Assembly: GCA_000307305.1 (NCBI GenBank)
Contig: DF158882.1
Location: 159,450-223,449 of the forward strand
From: Enterobacteriaceae bacterium B14
GTDB taxonomy: Bacteria; Pseudomonadota; Gammaproteobacteria; Enterobacterales; Enterobacteriaceae
Length of the DNA stretch: 64,000 nt
Reading direction: 5' to 3'
Position numbers and translations under genes: made by a program. Below the pieces are notes generated by a model. The model was given only the letters and a program-made list of their open reading frames with translations, was not told the origin of the DNA and ran no database searches. Below, piece by piece: positions 41,029 to 51,581 of the stretch. Within the stretch, counting starts at the first letter, position 1. The number at the start of each line of letters is the position of its first letter.

Positions 41029-42042
41029 TTAAAATTTCAATAAAATTTTACAGCAGCTGCTTTGGTCTTTTTCAAACAGCTCTAGCGCGGCTTCAACATC
41101 GGTATAAGGGAAGCGATGCGTAATTAACTTCTCTGGCTGAATCATCCCTTTTTCAATCCATTCAATGACCTGAGGGAAGCGCCCGTTATTAAGGCGTGAG
41201 GAGAAGATAGAAAGCTCTTTGCTGGTTATCCCCTGCTGGATGATAGTGCAAGGGTCAGTTGAGAACCCCATCAACCCAATACGTGCCGCCGGAGAGGCGA
41301 GGGAGATAGCTTCTTGCAAAATGCTAGGGTGACAGGCTGCATCAACGATAAGTGTCGGGCTGATATTCAGTTTCTTCAGTTCTTCCGGTAGAGACAGATT
41401 CGAGTTATTGATAACCAGATCTGCACCGCTCTCCTGCGCAAGGGTTAGCCTTTCCAGCACAAAATCAGCCACAATGACCTGCTTCACACCATACACGCCT
41501 TTTAGTGCCTGAATAACGGTTAACCCCATCGGGCCTGCGCCGTAGACGAGAGCAACATCCTCTTTTGTTGGTTTTAGGTGTCCGGTAATATTGGCGGCAA
41601 TGGTGAAAGGCTCGATCATCGTGGCGATAGCATCGGGAATACTTGCGGGAATGGTGTAAGCATTTTTCGCTGGAACACAGGCGTACTCGCTAAAGCCGCC
41701 GTCCCGATGCACACCAATTACTTGAAGCGATGTACAGACGTTAGGGCGACCAACGGAACACGGATAACACGTCCCGCAACTGACGACTGGGTCAACGGAA
41801 ACACGCTCACCTTTGCGTGCTGCATCGACGCCAGCACCAACAGCATCAATGGTGCCAAAGAACTCATGCCCGATAACGCGGGGGTATTTTGCGAATGGAT
41901 TGCTACCATGATAGATATGACCATCGGAGCCGCAAATACCTGCCGCCGTCACCTTAACTCGCACCTCACCTGCCTCTGGCTCCTGTAACTGGCGCTCTTG
42001 AATCACTAGTTTTCCTGGCTGCTCGATAACGACGCTTTTCAT
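41029..42042 (-). CDS. rspB: Zinc-dependent alcohol/polyol dehydrogenase RspB-like
   Basis: A 337-residue medium-chain dehydrogenase. The catalytic zinc site has the cysteine of GICGSDGHIYHG and the histidine of VIGHEFFG; structural zinc cysteines occur in CGTCYPCSVGRPNVC; the Rossmann loop is YGAGPMG. The phrases NPFAKYPRVIGHEFFG and GITSKELSIFSSRLN are nearly those of E. coli RspB, a sugar-acid dehydrogenase of the rsp locus. AAGGAAT precedes the ATG. The usual partner rspA (mannonate dehydratase family) is absent here. The gene probably forms a GntR-controlled operon with ydfJ. Confidence 0.88.
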   Translation of the reverse strand: MKSVVIEQPGKLVIQERQLQEPEAGEVRVKVTAAGICGSDGHIYHGSNPFAKYPRVIGHEFFGTIDAVGAGVDAARKGERVSVDPVVSCGTCYPCSVGRPNVCTSLQVIGVHRDGGFSEYACVPAKNAYTIPASIPDAIATMIEPFTIAANITGHLKPTKEDVALVYGAGPMGLTVIQALKGVYGVKQVIVADFVLERLTLAQESGADLVINNSNLSLPEELKKLNISPTLIVDAACHPSILQEAISLASPAARIGLMGFSTDPCTIIQQGITSKELSIFSSRLNNGRFPQVIEWIEKGMIQPEKLITHRFPYTDVEAALELFEKDQSSCCKILLKF

Positions 42043-42180
42043 ACTTATTCCTTATAAATTCAATGAATAATGAGAGTTTCTTGGCTGTGATTACCTGTTT
42101 CCACTGCTGCCATCCTGAGGTGGGCTACGGGGAGATAGTCTGGCTTACATGACTATTAGGTCAGTCCAAATTAAAGTTAA

Positions 42181-42191
42181 TTGGTTAACCA
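42181..42191. promoter_or_regulatory. Palindromic operator, copy 1 (GntR-type candidate)
   Basis: TTGGTTAACCA contains the 10-bp perfect palindrome TGGTTAACCA. FadR-type GntR regulators of the UxuR/ExuR group bind TTGGTnnACCAA-like sites, and a gene for such a regulator is divergent from rspB. The site is about 140 nt upstream of the rspB start. Confidence 0.5.
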
Positions 42192-42223
42192 TTTAATTGG
42201 GATGCTAGATCTTAAGTTGTTAC

Positions 42224-42234
42224 TTGGTCAACCA
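42224..42234. promoter_or_regulatory. Palindromic operator, copy 2 (GntR-type candidate)
   Basis: TTGGTCAACCA repeats copy 1 with one difference, 43 bp away, about four helical turns, so two dimers could bind on the same face of the DNA. Confidence 0.5.
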
Positions 42235-42291
42235 TTGCAAGGTTTGAAATGTGATGAATCTCTATTTTTTCATTGAACTACACTTGGTTAG

Positions 42292-42307
42292 TGTGACAAT
42301 GGTCACT
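42292..42307. promoter_or_regulatory. CRP-like binding site
   Basis: TGTGA-CAATGG-TCACT matches the CRP consensus TGTGA-N6-TCACA at 9 of 10 conserved positions. It sits between rspB and gntR, as expected for catabolite control of a sugar-acid operon. Confidence 0.45.
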
Positions 42308-42582
42308 AAGGGCGTGGCATGATAGGCGCTAATGGAAGGCTTAAGTGCGAGATAAATTGGGCGAAGTCGTATTACTCGTAAAGCGTGAAAGAAGAAGATA
42401 GGGGAGAGATTAATATTTTAACGATAATAGGCCTGACCCTTTCTGAGAAAAGACTGAATTTAGCGAGGGATTGATGTATATTGCGGAGCACGTTAGCAGG
42501 TAAAATATAATATTTTTGCGCGTTTGATTGCCTAGGGGGAGATGTCCTTCAGAAGGGGCGAGTGAGTATATGCGGAGAAAAA

Positions 42583-43302
42583 ATGTACAGTGAAAAAAAC
42601 CAGCGTCTGTATATTCAGATCGCTAACCAAATCGTCGAATATCTCAAGCTGGAACAGCTCACGCTAGGCCAGAGGTTGCCAACAGAACGAGATATGGCAG
42701 CGATATTTGGGGTGAGCCGAGCCAGTATCCGAGAAGCCTTGATTGCGCTAGAAATGAACGGTGTGGTAGAAATTCGGCAGGGCGTTGGTATTGTCGTTTG
42801 CAACGCATCCCCACAGGCGATCGGCGCGATTAGTGGGGCAGAAAGCGTTTCTCCTAGTGAGCTACTTGAGGCCAGAGAGATGCTAGAACCCAAACTGGCA
42901 GCACTCGCGGCGCGAAAAGTGAAAGATCAAGATATTGTTCGTCTCACGGAATTGGTGCAACTCATGGAAGGGGCACTCATGCTAGAAACCGCAGCACTAC
43001 GTGAAGCGCTGAGCGTGGAGGCTGACCGCATGTTTCATCAACATTTAGCCGCCGTTGCAGACAATGCGCTATTAACCCGAGTCGTTGACCAGTTATGGGC
43101 AAAAGACGCGAGAGGTTCTTTGTGGGATAAGATGGATGAGCTGGCCTACGCCTCTAACTTAAGGCCGCGCTGGATTGCTGACCATAAACAGATTCTTTCC
43201 GCGGTGAGTCAGCGGGATGAATTGGGAGCAGAGAAAGCCATGTATCAGCATATTTGCAACGTGCGTGATTCTCTGACGACAACTGAGCTTCTGAACGAAT
43301 AA
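42583..43302 (+). CDS. GntR family (FadR subgroup) transcriptional regulator
   Basis: A 239-residue repressor-type protein. The N-terminal winged helix has LPTERDMAAIFGVSRASIREALIALE (about residues 31-56), the GntR signature, and the C-terminal FCD ligand domain (about 90-235) has the Asp and His residues typical of a metal-bound carboxylate sensor (EADRMFHQHL, DHKQILSAV). The frame opens at a GTG at 42562, but the ATG at 42583 has GGAG 6 nt upstream. It is divergent from rspB-ydfJ and is their likely regulator; the effector is probably a sugar acid. Confidence 0.9.
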   Translation: MYSEKNQRLYIQIANQIVEYLKLEQLTLGQRLPTERDMAAIFGVSRASIREALIALEMNGVVEIRQGVGIVVCNASPQAIGAISGAESVSPSELLEAREMLEPKLAALAARKVKDQDIVRLTELVQLMEGALMLETAALREALSVEADRMFHQHLAAVADNALLTRVVDQLWAKDARGSLWDKMDELAYASNLRPRWIADHKQILSAVSQRDELGAEKAMYQHICNVRDSLTTTELLNE

Positions 43303-43343
43303 TTAGCCCCACCGACATATCTCTACGGACCGGTTGCAACTAA

Positions 43344-43374
43344 AAAGGAGACAGGTGTTATTCCTGTCTCCTTT
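43344..43374. terminator. Bidirectional terminator between gntR and fghA
   Basis: AAAGGAGACAGG pairs perfectly with CCTGTCTCCTTT around a 7-nt loop, with A-run and T-run flanks, between two convergent genes. Confidence 0.85.
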
Positions 43375-43381
43375 CTGAACC

Positions 43382-44227
43382 TTACAATCCCATTGCCTTC
43401 ATATGGAACCTAAGATGTTCCTCAATAAAGCTCGCGATAAAGAAGTAACTATGGTCATACCCTGGCTGAATTCTCAGCGTCAGTGGCCAATCGCGAGATC
43501 TTGCTGCCTCAACCAATTGAGCGGGTTGTAGCTGCTCAGGCAAGAAGTTATCGGCATCACCTTGATCGACTAAAATCGGAAACGGCGTATTGCACTGAGT
43601 AAGCAGATGGCAGCTATCGTAAGTGAGCCAGCTCTGCTCATCACTGCCCAGATACTTGGCGAAAGCTTGACGCCCCCAAGGTGATTTGCTCGGGTTCACA
43701 ATGGGTGAGAACGCAGAGGCGGAGAAGTAACGATGTGGGTTGCGTAACGCCACCATCAGTGCACCATGCCCCCCCATCGAATGCCCGCAGATAGAGCGCA
43801 TATCGCTGGTTTTAAACTGTGACTCGATAAGGTTTGGCAGCTCCTGAACAACATAGTCGTACATCCTATAATGTTCATTCCAAGGCGCTTCGGTGGCGTT
43901 AACATAAAAACCCGCACCTTGCCCAATATCGTAGCTACTTTCATCCGCTACATTATCGCCACGTGGGCTGGTATCGGGCATCACCAAAATCAGCCCCAGT
44001 TCAGCGGCAATACGCTGAGCCCCTGATTTTATTGCAAAGTTTTCATCAGTGCAGGTGAGTCCGGAGAGCCAGTAAAGCACTGGCAGTGCTTTTTTCGTCT
44101 CATACTGTGGTGGGAAATAGATACCAAATGTCGCCTCTGAGTTCAGGCTTTTGGAAACATGCTGATAGCGTTTCTGCCAGCCACCAAACATGCAATGTTG
44201 ATCAATAAGCTTTAGGGTCGATGTCAT
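43382..44227 (-). CDS. fghA: S-formylglutathione hydrolase
   Basis: Hydrolyses S-formylglutathione to formate and glutathione, the second step of formaldehyde detoxification. In the 281-residue alpha/beta hydrolase the nucleophile is Ser150 in [10 protein letters not shown], with the acid in [11 protein letters not shown] and the base in [21 protein letters not shown] forms the oxyanion region. Length and blocks match the FrmB/YeiG family. It follows frmA by 91 nt on the same strand, so the two are probably co-transcribed. Confidence 0.95.
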   Translation of the reverse strand: MTSTLKLIDQHCMFGGWQKRYQHVSKSLNSEATFGIYFPPQYETKKALPVLYWLSGLTCTDENFAIKSGAQRIAAELGLILVMPDTSPRGDNVADESSYDIGQGAGFYVNATEAPWNEHYRMYDYVVQELPNLIESQFKTSDMRSICGHSMGGHGALMVALRNPHRYFSASAFSPIVNPSKSPWGRQAFAKYLGSDEQSWLTYDSCHLLTQCNTPFPILVDQGDADNFLPEQLQPAQLVEAARSRDWPLTLRIQPGYDHSYFFIASFIEEHLRFHMKAMGL

Positions 44228-44318
44228 AGGCGCTCTCTATTAATGCAGCGTTCTTCATGTATTGATGGGTGATTATTACCCCATCTCTGGTGAGAAACAG
44301 GGTAATAAATATCAACGG

Positions 44319-45446
<1,128 letters not shown>

Positions 45447-45649
45447 CTAGCTCCTTTAACGTCGGTAACCCAGAAGTATAAGTCCAGTGGCAGGATTGTT
45501 ACAGCACTTAAGCTGATGTGCTCATGGTTAGGGTGCGATGTAGTGGATCAGTAATACCGCCTCAAGAGCCTGTTAATTTAAATTAGACGCTATTGAGTAG
45601 GTGATAAAATATCAACAATCTGATGCAGAAGTAGACAGAAGGCTTGGAT

Positions 45650-46719
<1,070 letters not shown>

Positions 46720-46884
46720 TTATATCTGGTCTGATAATTTCTACTTATACTCATTTTAACGTGAACACTGAGGGAGTTTTTAATTTAAACATGTATATTA
46801 AGGAGTGAATTAATAAAAATCAAAGGCCTTAGTAAAGGCCTTATTCATTAAGGACAGTAAAGAAAAGACAATATCAAGTATTTT
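46720..46884. other. Spacer between IS remnant and biosynthetic operon
   Basis: An AT-rich stretch with no supported gene; it contains the operon's terminator at 46823-46842. Confidence 0.4.
46823..46842 (-). terminator. Terminator of the biosynthetic operon
   Basis: Two copies of the self-complementary AAGGCCTT flank the 4-nt loop AGTA, forming a stem-loop 42 nt past the carbamoyltransferase stop. On the minus strand a TGATTTTTATT tract follows. Confidence 0.7.
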
Positions 46885-48459
46885 TCAATCAAAAATACAC
46901 ATATTATCCTCGTAAATAAAACCATCCAAATGATTTTCCTTCGCATAGCGGTAAAGGTCACTCGTTCTATTTATAAACCCGGTTCCATTGAAGTTAAGAG
47001 AAGTATTGCACAAGACGCCGCATCCGCTTATCGCTTTAAAGGATGATAGTAAGCTATAAATATCTGGATTTTGATTTTCGTTTACTGTTTGTACCCTTGC
47101 GGTTCCATCAACATGAGTAATAGCTTTTAGGGAAGAGTTCGTTACTTTTTGAAAGAACAACATATATGGTGATGGTCCCTTCCAATCAAAATGCTGTGAT
47201 ACCTCTTCTTCACGGCAGATTGGTGCTATAGGACGAAAATATTCACGTTTCTTAATATCATTTAATCGAGTTTGAGTTTTTTCCTCAAATGGAGCAGCCA
47301 GAATAGAACGATTTCCTAATGCTCGCGGTCCAATTTCACAACGGCCTTTCGCCCATCCTAAAATTTTGCCATCAAAAAGTAAATTGGCTACATAATTAGT
47401 ATCAAGAGGTTTAACAGAAATACCTTTAATTTCAATAATTTCAGGCATATCATCGATGAATTCCTGTCCACTATATACATCCCAATCTAACTTAGCATTT
47501 CCAGTTAGATTAAACATTGCATCTGCAGCCGTGCCAATAGCTGAACCAGTATCATTACAACATGGTGGAATAAAAACGTCAGAAAACAAACCGCTATCTT
47601 TCCACATGGTGTTCCAATCACAATTTAAACCGCAGCCGCCGGAAATTAATAAAGGGTAACCCTTCATTAAGTTTTTATTTGCAAATGTAAGAAAGCGATT
47701 GAACAGCTCATCCGAAAATCGTTTGGCTAAGTTAACAAACTCGGGAGACTGCAAACCAATATTATAATATGGTGACCAACGCATATCTTCCTTATCAAGG
47801 GAGGTCAAAATGCTATCCCGGTTCAATAGAAACTCAATAGTCTCTCGTTCTTTTTCAGTCATTTCACCAGATTTACCGTAAGCACATAAAGCCATTAGTT
47901 TCCCTGCATCACCCAATCGTTGTTGCCCTTTAGGTAAGCGAAATGAAGGGTCAGCAAGTGAATAGAGGAAACCATATTTATTCCCTGGAGTTATCATGAC
48001 ATTGCCAACATGATTAATATTGAGTTTCTCGTCAATTAAGTAGAAATCTCCAAAAGCCCCTTCCCAAACAAGAGAATAACACGGCTGTCCCTGAGGGAAG
48101 GGAGACATAGCATAAGCGGACATTATATGGGACCGGAGGTGTGTGGAACTGAAGTATCTTGATTTTATACCAAAAAAGCTACTTTCATTATTTATCGTAG
48201 TTCCTTTACCAAAGCCTGCATAACCTGCACCAATATTACTGTTGTCTACAAACCCTCCTTTCGCCCAACCACTAACAGCAAAGACATCAGGAAAACAATC
48301 CATTTCCATTGCCGCAGACATCATTAATTCAGGATTGAAGACCTCATAGCGAGGAAAACTATCTTTTTCTGCCTCCCAAGAAAATACTAGTTTCTTTTGC
48401 TCTGAATCGATTACGCATATAGCACCATCATGACCGGGCTTCATTGAGAATATCTTCAT
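46885..48459 (-). CDS. O-carbamoyltransferase (NodU/CmcH/TobZ family)
   Basis: A 524-residue enzyme predicted to move a carbamoyl group from carbamoyl phosphate, via carbamoyl-adenylate, onto a hydroxyl of a small molecule. The N-terminal Kae1-like domain begins KPGHDGAICVID and has the metal-binding pair H107 and H111 (THLRSHIMSA); SGGCGLNC (273-280) is the nucleotide-binding turn. The C-terminal YrdC-like half carries the family hallmark GPRALGNRSIL at 377-387. The ATG overlaps the aminotransferase stop (ATGA). It is the last gene of the eight-gene operon. Characterised relatives act on nodulation factors, cephamycin, tobramycin and saxitoxin. Confidence 0.88.
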   Translation of the reverse strand: MKIFSMKPGHDGAICVIDSEQKKLVFSWEAEKDSFPRYEVFNPELMMSAAMEMDCFPDVFAVSGWAKGGFVDNSNIGAGYAGFGKGTTINNESSFFGIKSRYFSSTHLRSHIMSAYAMSPFPQGQPCYSLVWEGAFGDFYLIDEKLNINHVGNVMITPGNKYGFLYSLADPSFRLPKGQQRLGDAGKLMALCAYGKSGEMTEKERETIEFLLNRDSILTSLDKEDMRWSPYYNIGLQSPEFVNLAKRFSDELFNRFLTFANKNLMKGYPLLISGGCGLNCDWNTMWKDSGLFSDVFIPPCCNDTGSAIGTAADAMFNLTGNAKLDWDVYSGQEFIDDMPEIIEIKGISVKPLDTNYVANLLFDGKILGWAKGRCEIGPRALGNRSILAAPFEEKTQTRLNDIKKREYFRPIAPICREEEVSQHFDWKGPSPYMLFFQKVTNSSLKAITHVDGTARVQTVNENQNPDIYSLLSSFKAISGCGVLCNTSLNFNGTGFINRTSDLYRYAKENHLDGFIYEDNMCIFD

Positions 48460-49637
48460 AACATCCCCTCTATAAGTAAATTTTTATGACGTGAAAAGAA
48501 ATTTGAAATTTTTTCTGAAATAACTTTGGTTTCTGTCTCTGGATATACCAAAGCCATGCGTAGGAAATTTGATTTTAGATTTACTTCGTGCATTAGGAGC
48601 GAGCCGGGCATAACCAAAATGCCTTCCTCTCTCCATAGTAACTGAGACGCTAACTTATCATTAACAACAGGAATGCAAACAAAAAAACCTACATTAGGAA
48701 GCTGAATTTGAGGAAAGTATTTAGTGAAAATTTTAAAATTTTCACTAATTAATTCCCTGTGTTTTTTAACCCTTATTTGATCAGGCCAAAGTAAAGACGA
48801 TGCTTGGCAAATTGCATCGGGCAAAGAAACACCACATGAACGATTAAATTTAGCCCATCGCGATATCCAAAATACATCACCGCATAAAAATCCACTTCGT
48901 AATCCTGGCAGAGCATCACGCTTAGACAGAGTATGTGAAACCATTAAATTTCTAATATCTAACTGGCCACGTGCTATAAGTTCTAGAGGGCTCACAGATC
49001 GCTTGTTATGATATAAATCAACATAACACTCATCAAAAATAACGAGACCTTTAGATAAAGATACCAGTTGTAATATTTCCTTTTCAGAAAGGACATTTCC
49101 ATAAGGGTTTCCAGGATTACACACAATCAATGCCGCGAGATTTTGCCTATGCTCTTTTAATAATTTTACCAATTCGGTCATCATAAAGTCTGGATGGCTA
49201 GAGTAAAATATTACTTTACTATATGAATAGGTAGCAGCTGCTGCATAAGATGGGTAGCCTGGATCTGGAAGAAGAAGGACAGTTTCTGATCTTCCCTCTC
49301 TGCTTTTATAGATACTGGAAAGCGCTATTAATGTAGAAAGAGCATGTTTGCTACCAGGGGTTGGTTCAATTTCAATTCTGCATTGTTCAATGTCATCTGA
49401 ACTCAAATTGAATGACATATTCAAATATTTAAGATACGCTCTTCTTAAGCTATCTGTACCTCCTAGCGAAGGATATTTATTCCAACCAGAATCCATAAAG
49501 TCAAAATTAAAAGGGGTGTTTTCCACAAGTAATTTAGACTCACCTAAGTGAAGCAAGAACTGCTCATTTCCTTGAGGAGTAAATTCCTTGATAAGTTCTT
49601 TCAATTTTGAAAAAGAATTCAGTTTCATAACTATCAT
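48456..49637 (-). CDS. PLP-dependent aminotransferase, DapC-like
   Basis: A 393-residue class I/II fold-type I aminotransferase. The PLP lysine is K239 in SHTLSKRDALPGLRSGF, with the cofactor-binding Asp202 in FDECY, the CNPGNPYG turn (173-180) and PTPGSKHAL (92-100). The run LPGLRSGF after the lysine is typical of N-succinyldiaminopimelate aminotransferases (DapC) and relatives. The ATG overlaps the decarboxylase stop (TAATG), so translation is coupled. In the pathway it would swap amino and keto groups on an amino acid precursor; substrate unknown. Confidence 0.85.
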   Translation of the reverse strand: MIVMKLNSFSKLKELIKEFTPQGNEQFLLHLGESKLLVENTPFNFDFMDSGWNKYPSLGGTDSLRRAYLKYLNMSFNLSSDDIEQCRIEIEPTPGSKHALSTLIALSSIYKSREGRSETVLLLPDPGYPSYAAAATYSYSKVIFYSSHPDFMMTELVKLLKEHRQNLAALIVCNPGNPYGNVLSEKEILQLVSLSKGLVIFDECYVDLYHNKRSVSPLELIARGQLDIRNLMVSHTLSKRDALPGLRSGFLCGDVFWISRWAKFNRSCGVSLPDAICQASSLLWPDQIRVKKHRELISENFKIFTKYFPQIQLPNVGFFVCIPVVNDKLASQLLWREEGILVMPGSLLMHEVNLKSNFLRMALVYPETETKVISEKISNFFSRHKNLLIEGML

Positions 49638-50857
49638 TACTCATCATCGATTATTGTAGAGATGTAATCCATAAAATTTTCATGACGCCTAATGAGTTTT
49701 ATACATCCATCTCGTTTCAATAAAACCTCAGCTGGTCTTAAGTGCCCGTTGTAATTGAATCCCATTGAGGCACCATGAGCACCTGTGTCATGTATTAATA
49801 CAATATCATCAACGCGTGGAATGGGTAACTCTCTACATATCGCAAATTTATCAATGTTCTCACATAAAGAACCAACAACATCAAATGTCCCCAAGAGTTC
49901 AGTATTATTAAAAGGTAAGGTGATATGATGATAGGCATCTTTATACAAGGCTGGCCGCATCAGAGATGCCATACTGGCATCAAGTCCAATAATTGTACGG
50001 TATTTGTTACATACAGTTTGAACTCGACTTACCAGCACTCCATGAGAACCAGAGATAAATCTTCCGCACTCCATAAATAATGTAGGGATAATATCGAAAT
50101 TCATTTTTAAAAGAGATATTATTTTTTTAGCATAATCCTCTATATTGAAACTTTCTTCTGTTAGGCGATAAGGAATTCCAGGGCCACCTCCTATATTTAT
50201 ATATTCAAAGTTAATATTTAATTTCTTACTAATACCAGATGCTAAATTAATTAATCTGCAAGCCCCATCAAGCATGGAGTTAATATCTAAAGTATTCGCA
50301 CAAGTCATTTGGTGGATGCCAAATCTTTTAGCACCAAGTGAAATAGCCTGCTTATATGCTGATAAAATAGAATCAAGTGGGACTCCAAACTTACTTTCAT
50401 CTCCACCCATTAATTTGCTATTTCCGTTCCCTAGAGCAACTCTAAAAGAAACTACATCAGGTAAAGGAGTATAATCACCAAGACAAGTTATATCATCCAT
50501 GGTAATCCATGCTCCGATTTTAACTGCCTCTTTCATTCCTTTGGTAGATGAATTATTAGCAGTGTAAAGTACATCTTTACCAGAAATGCCTGAGCGTGTA
50601 ACCAGTTCTAATTCAGTAACAGAGGCGCAATCCATTCCTGACCCTAATGAATGTAAAGTTTTAAGAATGGCGGGATTGGGTAGAGCTTTAACAGCAAAGA
50701 ATTGTTTGAATTTTATTTCTTTGAATGCCTGTGTTAAAGATTGATGTGATGAAACAATACCAGCTTCATCATAAATATGAAACGGAGTACCATACCTATC
50801 AACTAATTCATGCAAAGAAGGTTGTAATCGTTGAAAGAAACTTGATGATATCGGCAT
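49637..50857 (-). CDS. PLP-dependent fold-type III decarboxylase, LysA-like
   Basis: A 406-residue alanine-racemase-fold decarboxylase of the diaminopimelate/ornithine group. PLP lysine K57 is in FFAVKALPN, the phosphate cup GGGPGIP at 223-229, ECGRF at 263-267 stands where DapDC has EPGR, RPALYKDAYH is at 301-310, and the catalytic Cys332 is in SLCENIDKFA. FNYNGHLRPAEVLL near the C-terminus also resembles LysA. It is likely to decarboxylate a D-centre or an amino acid bound to a carrier-free intermediate. The frame runs back to a TTG at 50881 inside the previous gene; the ATG at 50857, 7 nt after that stop, is preferred. Confidence 0.85.
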   Translation of the reverse strand: MPISSSFFQRLQPSLHELVDRYGTPFHIYDEAGIVSSHQSLTQAFKEIKFKQFFAVKALPNPAILKTLHSLGSGMDCASVTELELVTRSGISGKDVLYTANNSSTKGMKEAVKIGAWITMDDITCLGDYTPLPDVVSFRVALGNGNSKLMGGDESKFGVPLDSILSAYKQAISLGAKRFGIHQMTCANTLDINSMLDGACRLINLASGISKKLNINFEYINIGGGPGIPYRLTEESFNIEDYAKKIISLLKMNFDIIPTLFMECGRFISGSHGVLVSRVQTVCNKYRTIIGLDASMASLMRPALYKDAYHHITLPFNNTELLGTFDVVGSLCENIDKFAICRELPIPRVDDIVLIHDTGAHGASMGFNYNGHLRPAEVLLKRDGCIKLIRRHENFMDYISTIIDDE

Positions 50858-50864
50858 GTTATAA

Positions 50865-51560
50865 TCACATTTTTTCAGCAATACAAACGGCTCTATTTCT
50901 TAAGCCACTAATCGGTCTTAAATAGGGAAAGTTATATTTCTCTAGAACTTTAAAACCGCATTTTTTAAGACTTTCTTCGAAATAAGTAATGGATATAAAC
51001 CAAAATGTATCAAGTGTATTATGACGCTGATAACTTAAGGTATTATCATTAGGAGAGTCATTTGAAATGATAATTTTTGTTCCAGGCGGAATTGCATTAC
51101 TTGAAATCTTGGCCTCAAATTCACTTAAATGAGTTCTTTCATCAAATAAATGGCCTAGCACCCCATCAGCGTATATAACTTGGCAGGATGATAAAAGTTC
51201 GTTATCAACTTGGTTAAAATCGATTTGATATGCAATCACGCCTTTATTTTTTGCCAGTTCTACGGCTTCAGCATTGCAATCAATTGCAATAACCTTAGTT
51301 CCTTTCTCCACCAATTCGGCCTCTATAAATGCATTTCCACATCCAATAGAAAATACACTTAGATTATTATGAGCTAGAGAGATTAGTTTCAATTTAATAT
51401 GACTTTGATAGAGTTTACAGTAAGTCGATGGTGTAACTGAATCATTAAGAGCCTCTCCACTCTCCCATATTTCATAAATACTTTTATCTTCCCCTTTAAA
51501 ATCGTGGAGATTAGAATACCATGAATTTATTTCTTTACTTTTCCTTTCATCATTACTCAT
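50865..51560 (-). CDS. Class I SAM-dependent methyltransferase (second)
   Basis: A 231-residue Rossmann methyltransferase. Motif I is VFSIGCGNAFIEAEL (69-83) and the acidic ribose-binding residue is Asp94 in VIAIDCNAEAV; the central YADGVLGHLFDE region corresponds to motif IV. The frame opens at a GTG at 51572; the ATG at 51560 has AAGGTGG 8 nt upstream and is preferred. The methyl acceptor is unknown; N- or O-methylation of the pathway product is likely. It lies between the metallopeptidase-like gene and the decarboxylase. Confidence 0.8.
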   Translation of the reverse strand: MSNDERKSKEINSWYSNLHDFKGEDKSIYEIWESGEALNDSVTPSTYCKLYQSHIKLKLISLAHNNLSVFSIGCGNAFIEAELVEKGTKVIAIDCNAEAVELAKNKGVIAYQIDFNQVDNELLSSCQVIYADGVLGHLFDERTHLSEFEAKISSNAIPPGTKIIISNDSPNDNTLSYQRHNTLDTFWFISITYFEESLKKCGFKVLEKYNFPYLRPISGLRNRAVCIAEKM

Positions 51561-51581
51561 AAAGACAGCCACCTTATCTAG

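Larger units (their letters stand above)
42043..42582. promoter_or_regulatory. Divergent control region of rspB-ydfJ and gntR
   Basis: A 540-nt gap carrying two near-identical palindromes (42181-42191 and 42224-42234) and a CRP-like site (42292-42307), each listed separately. No coding frame is supported. Confidence 0.55.
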
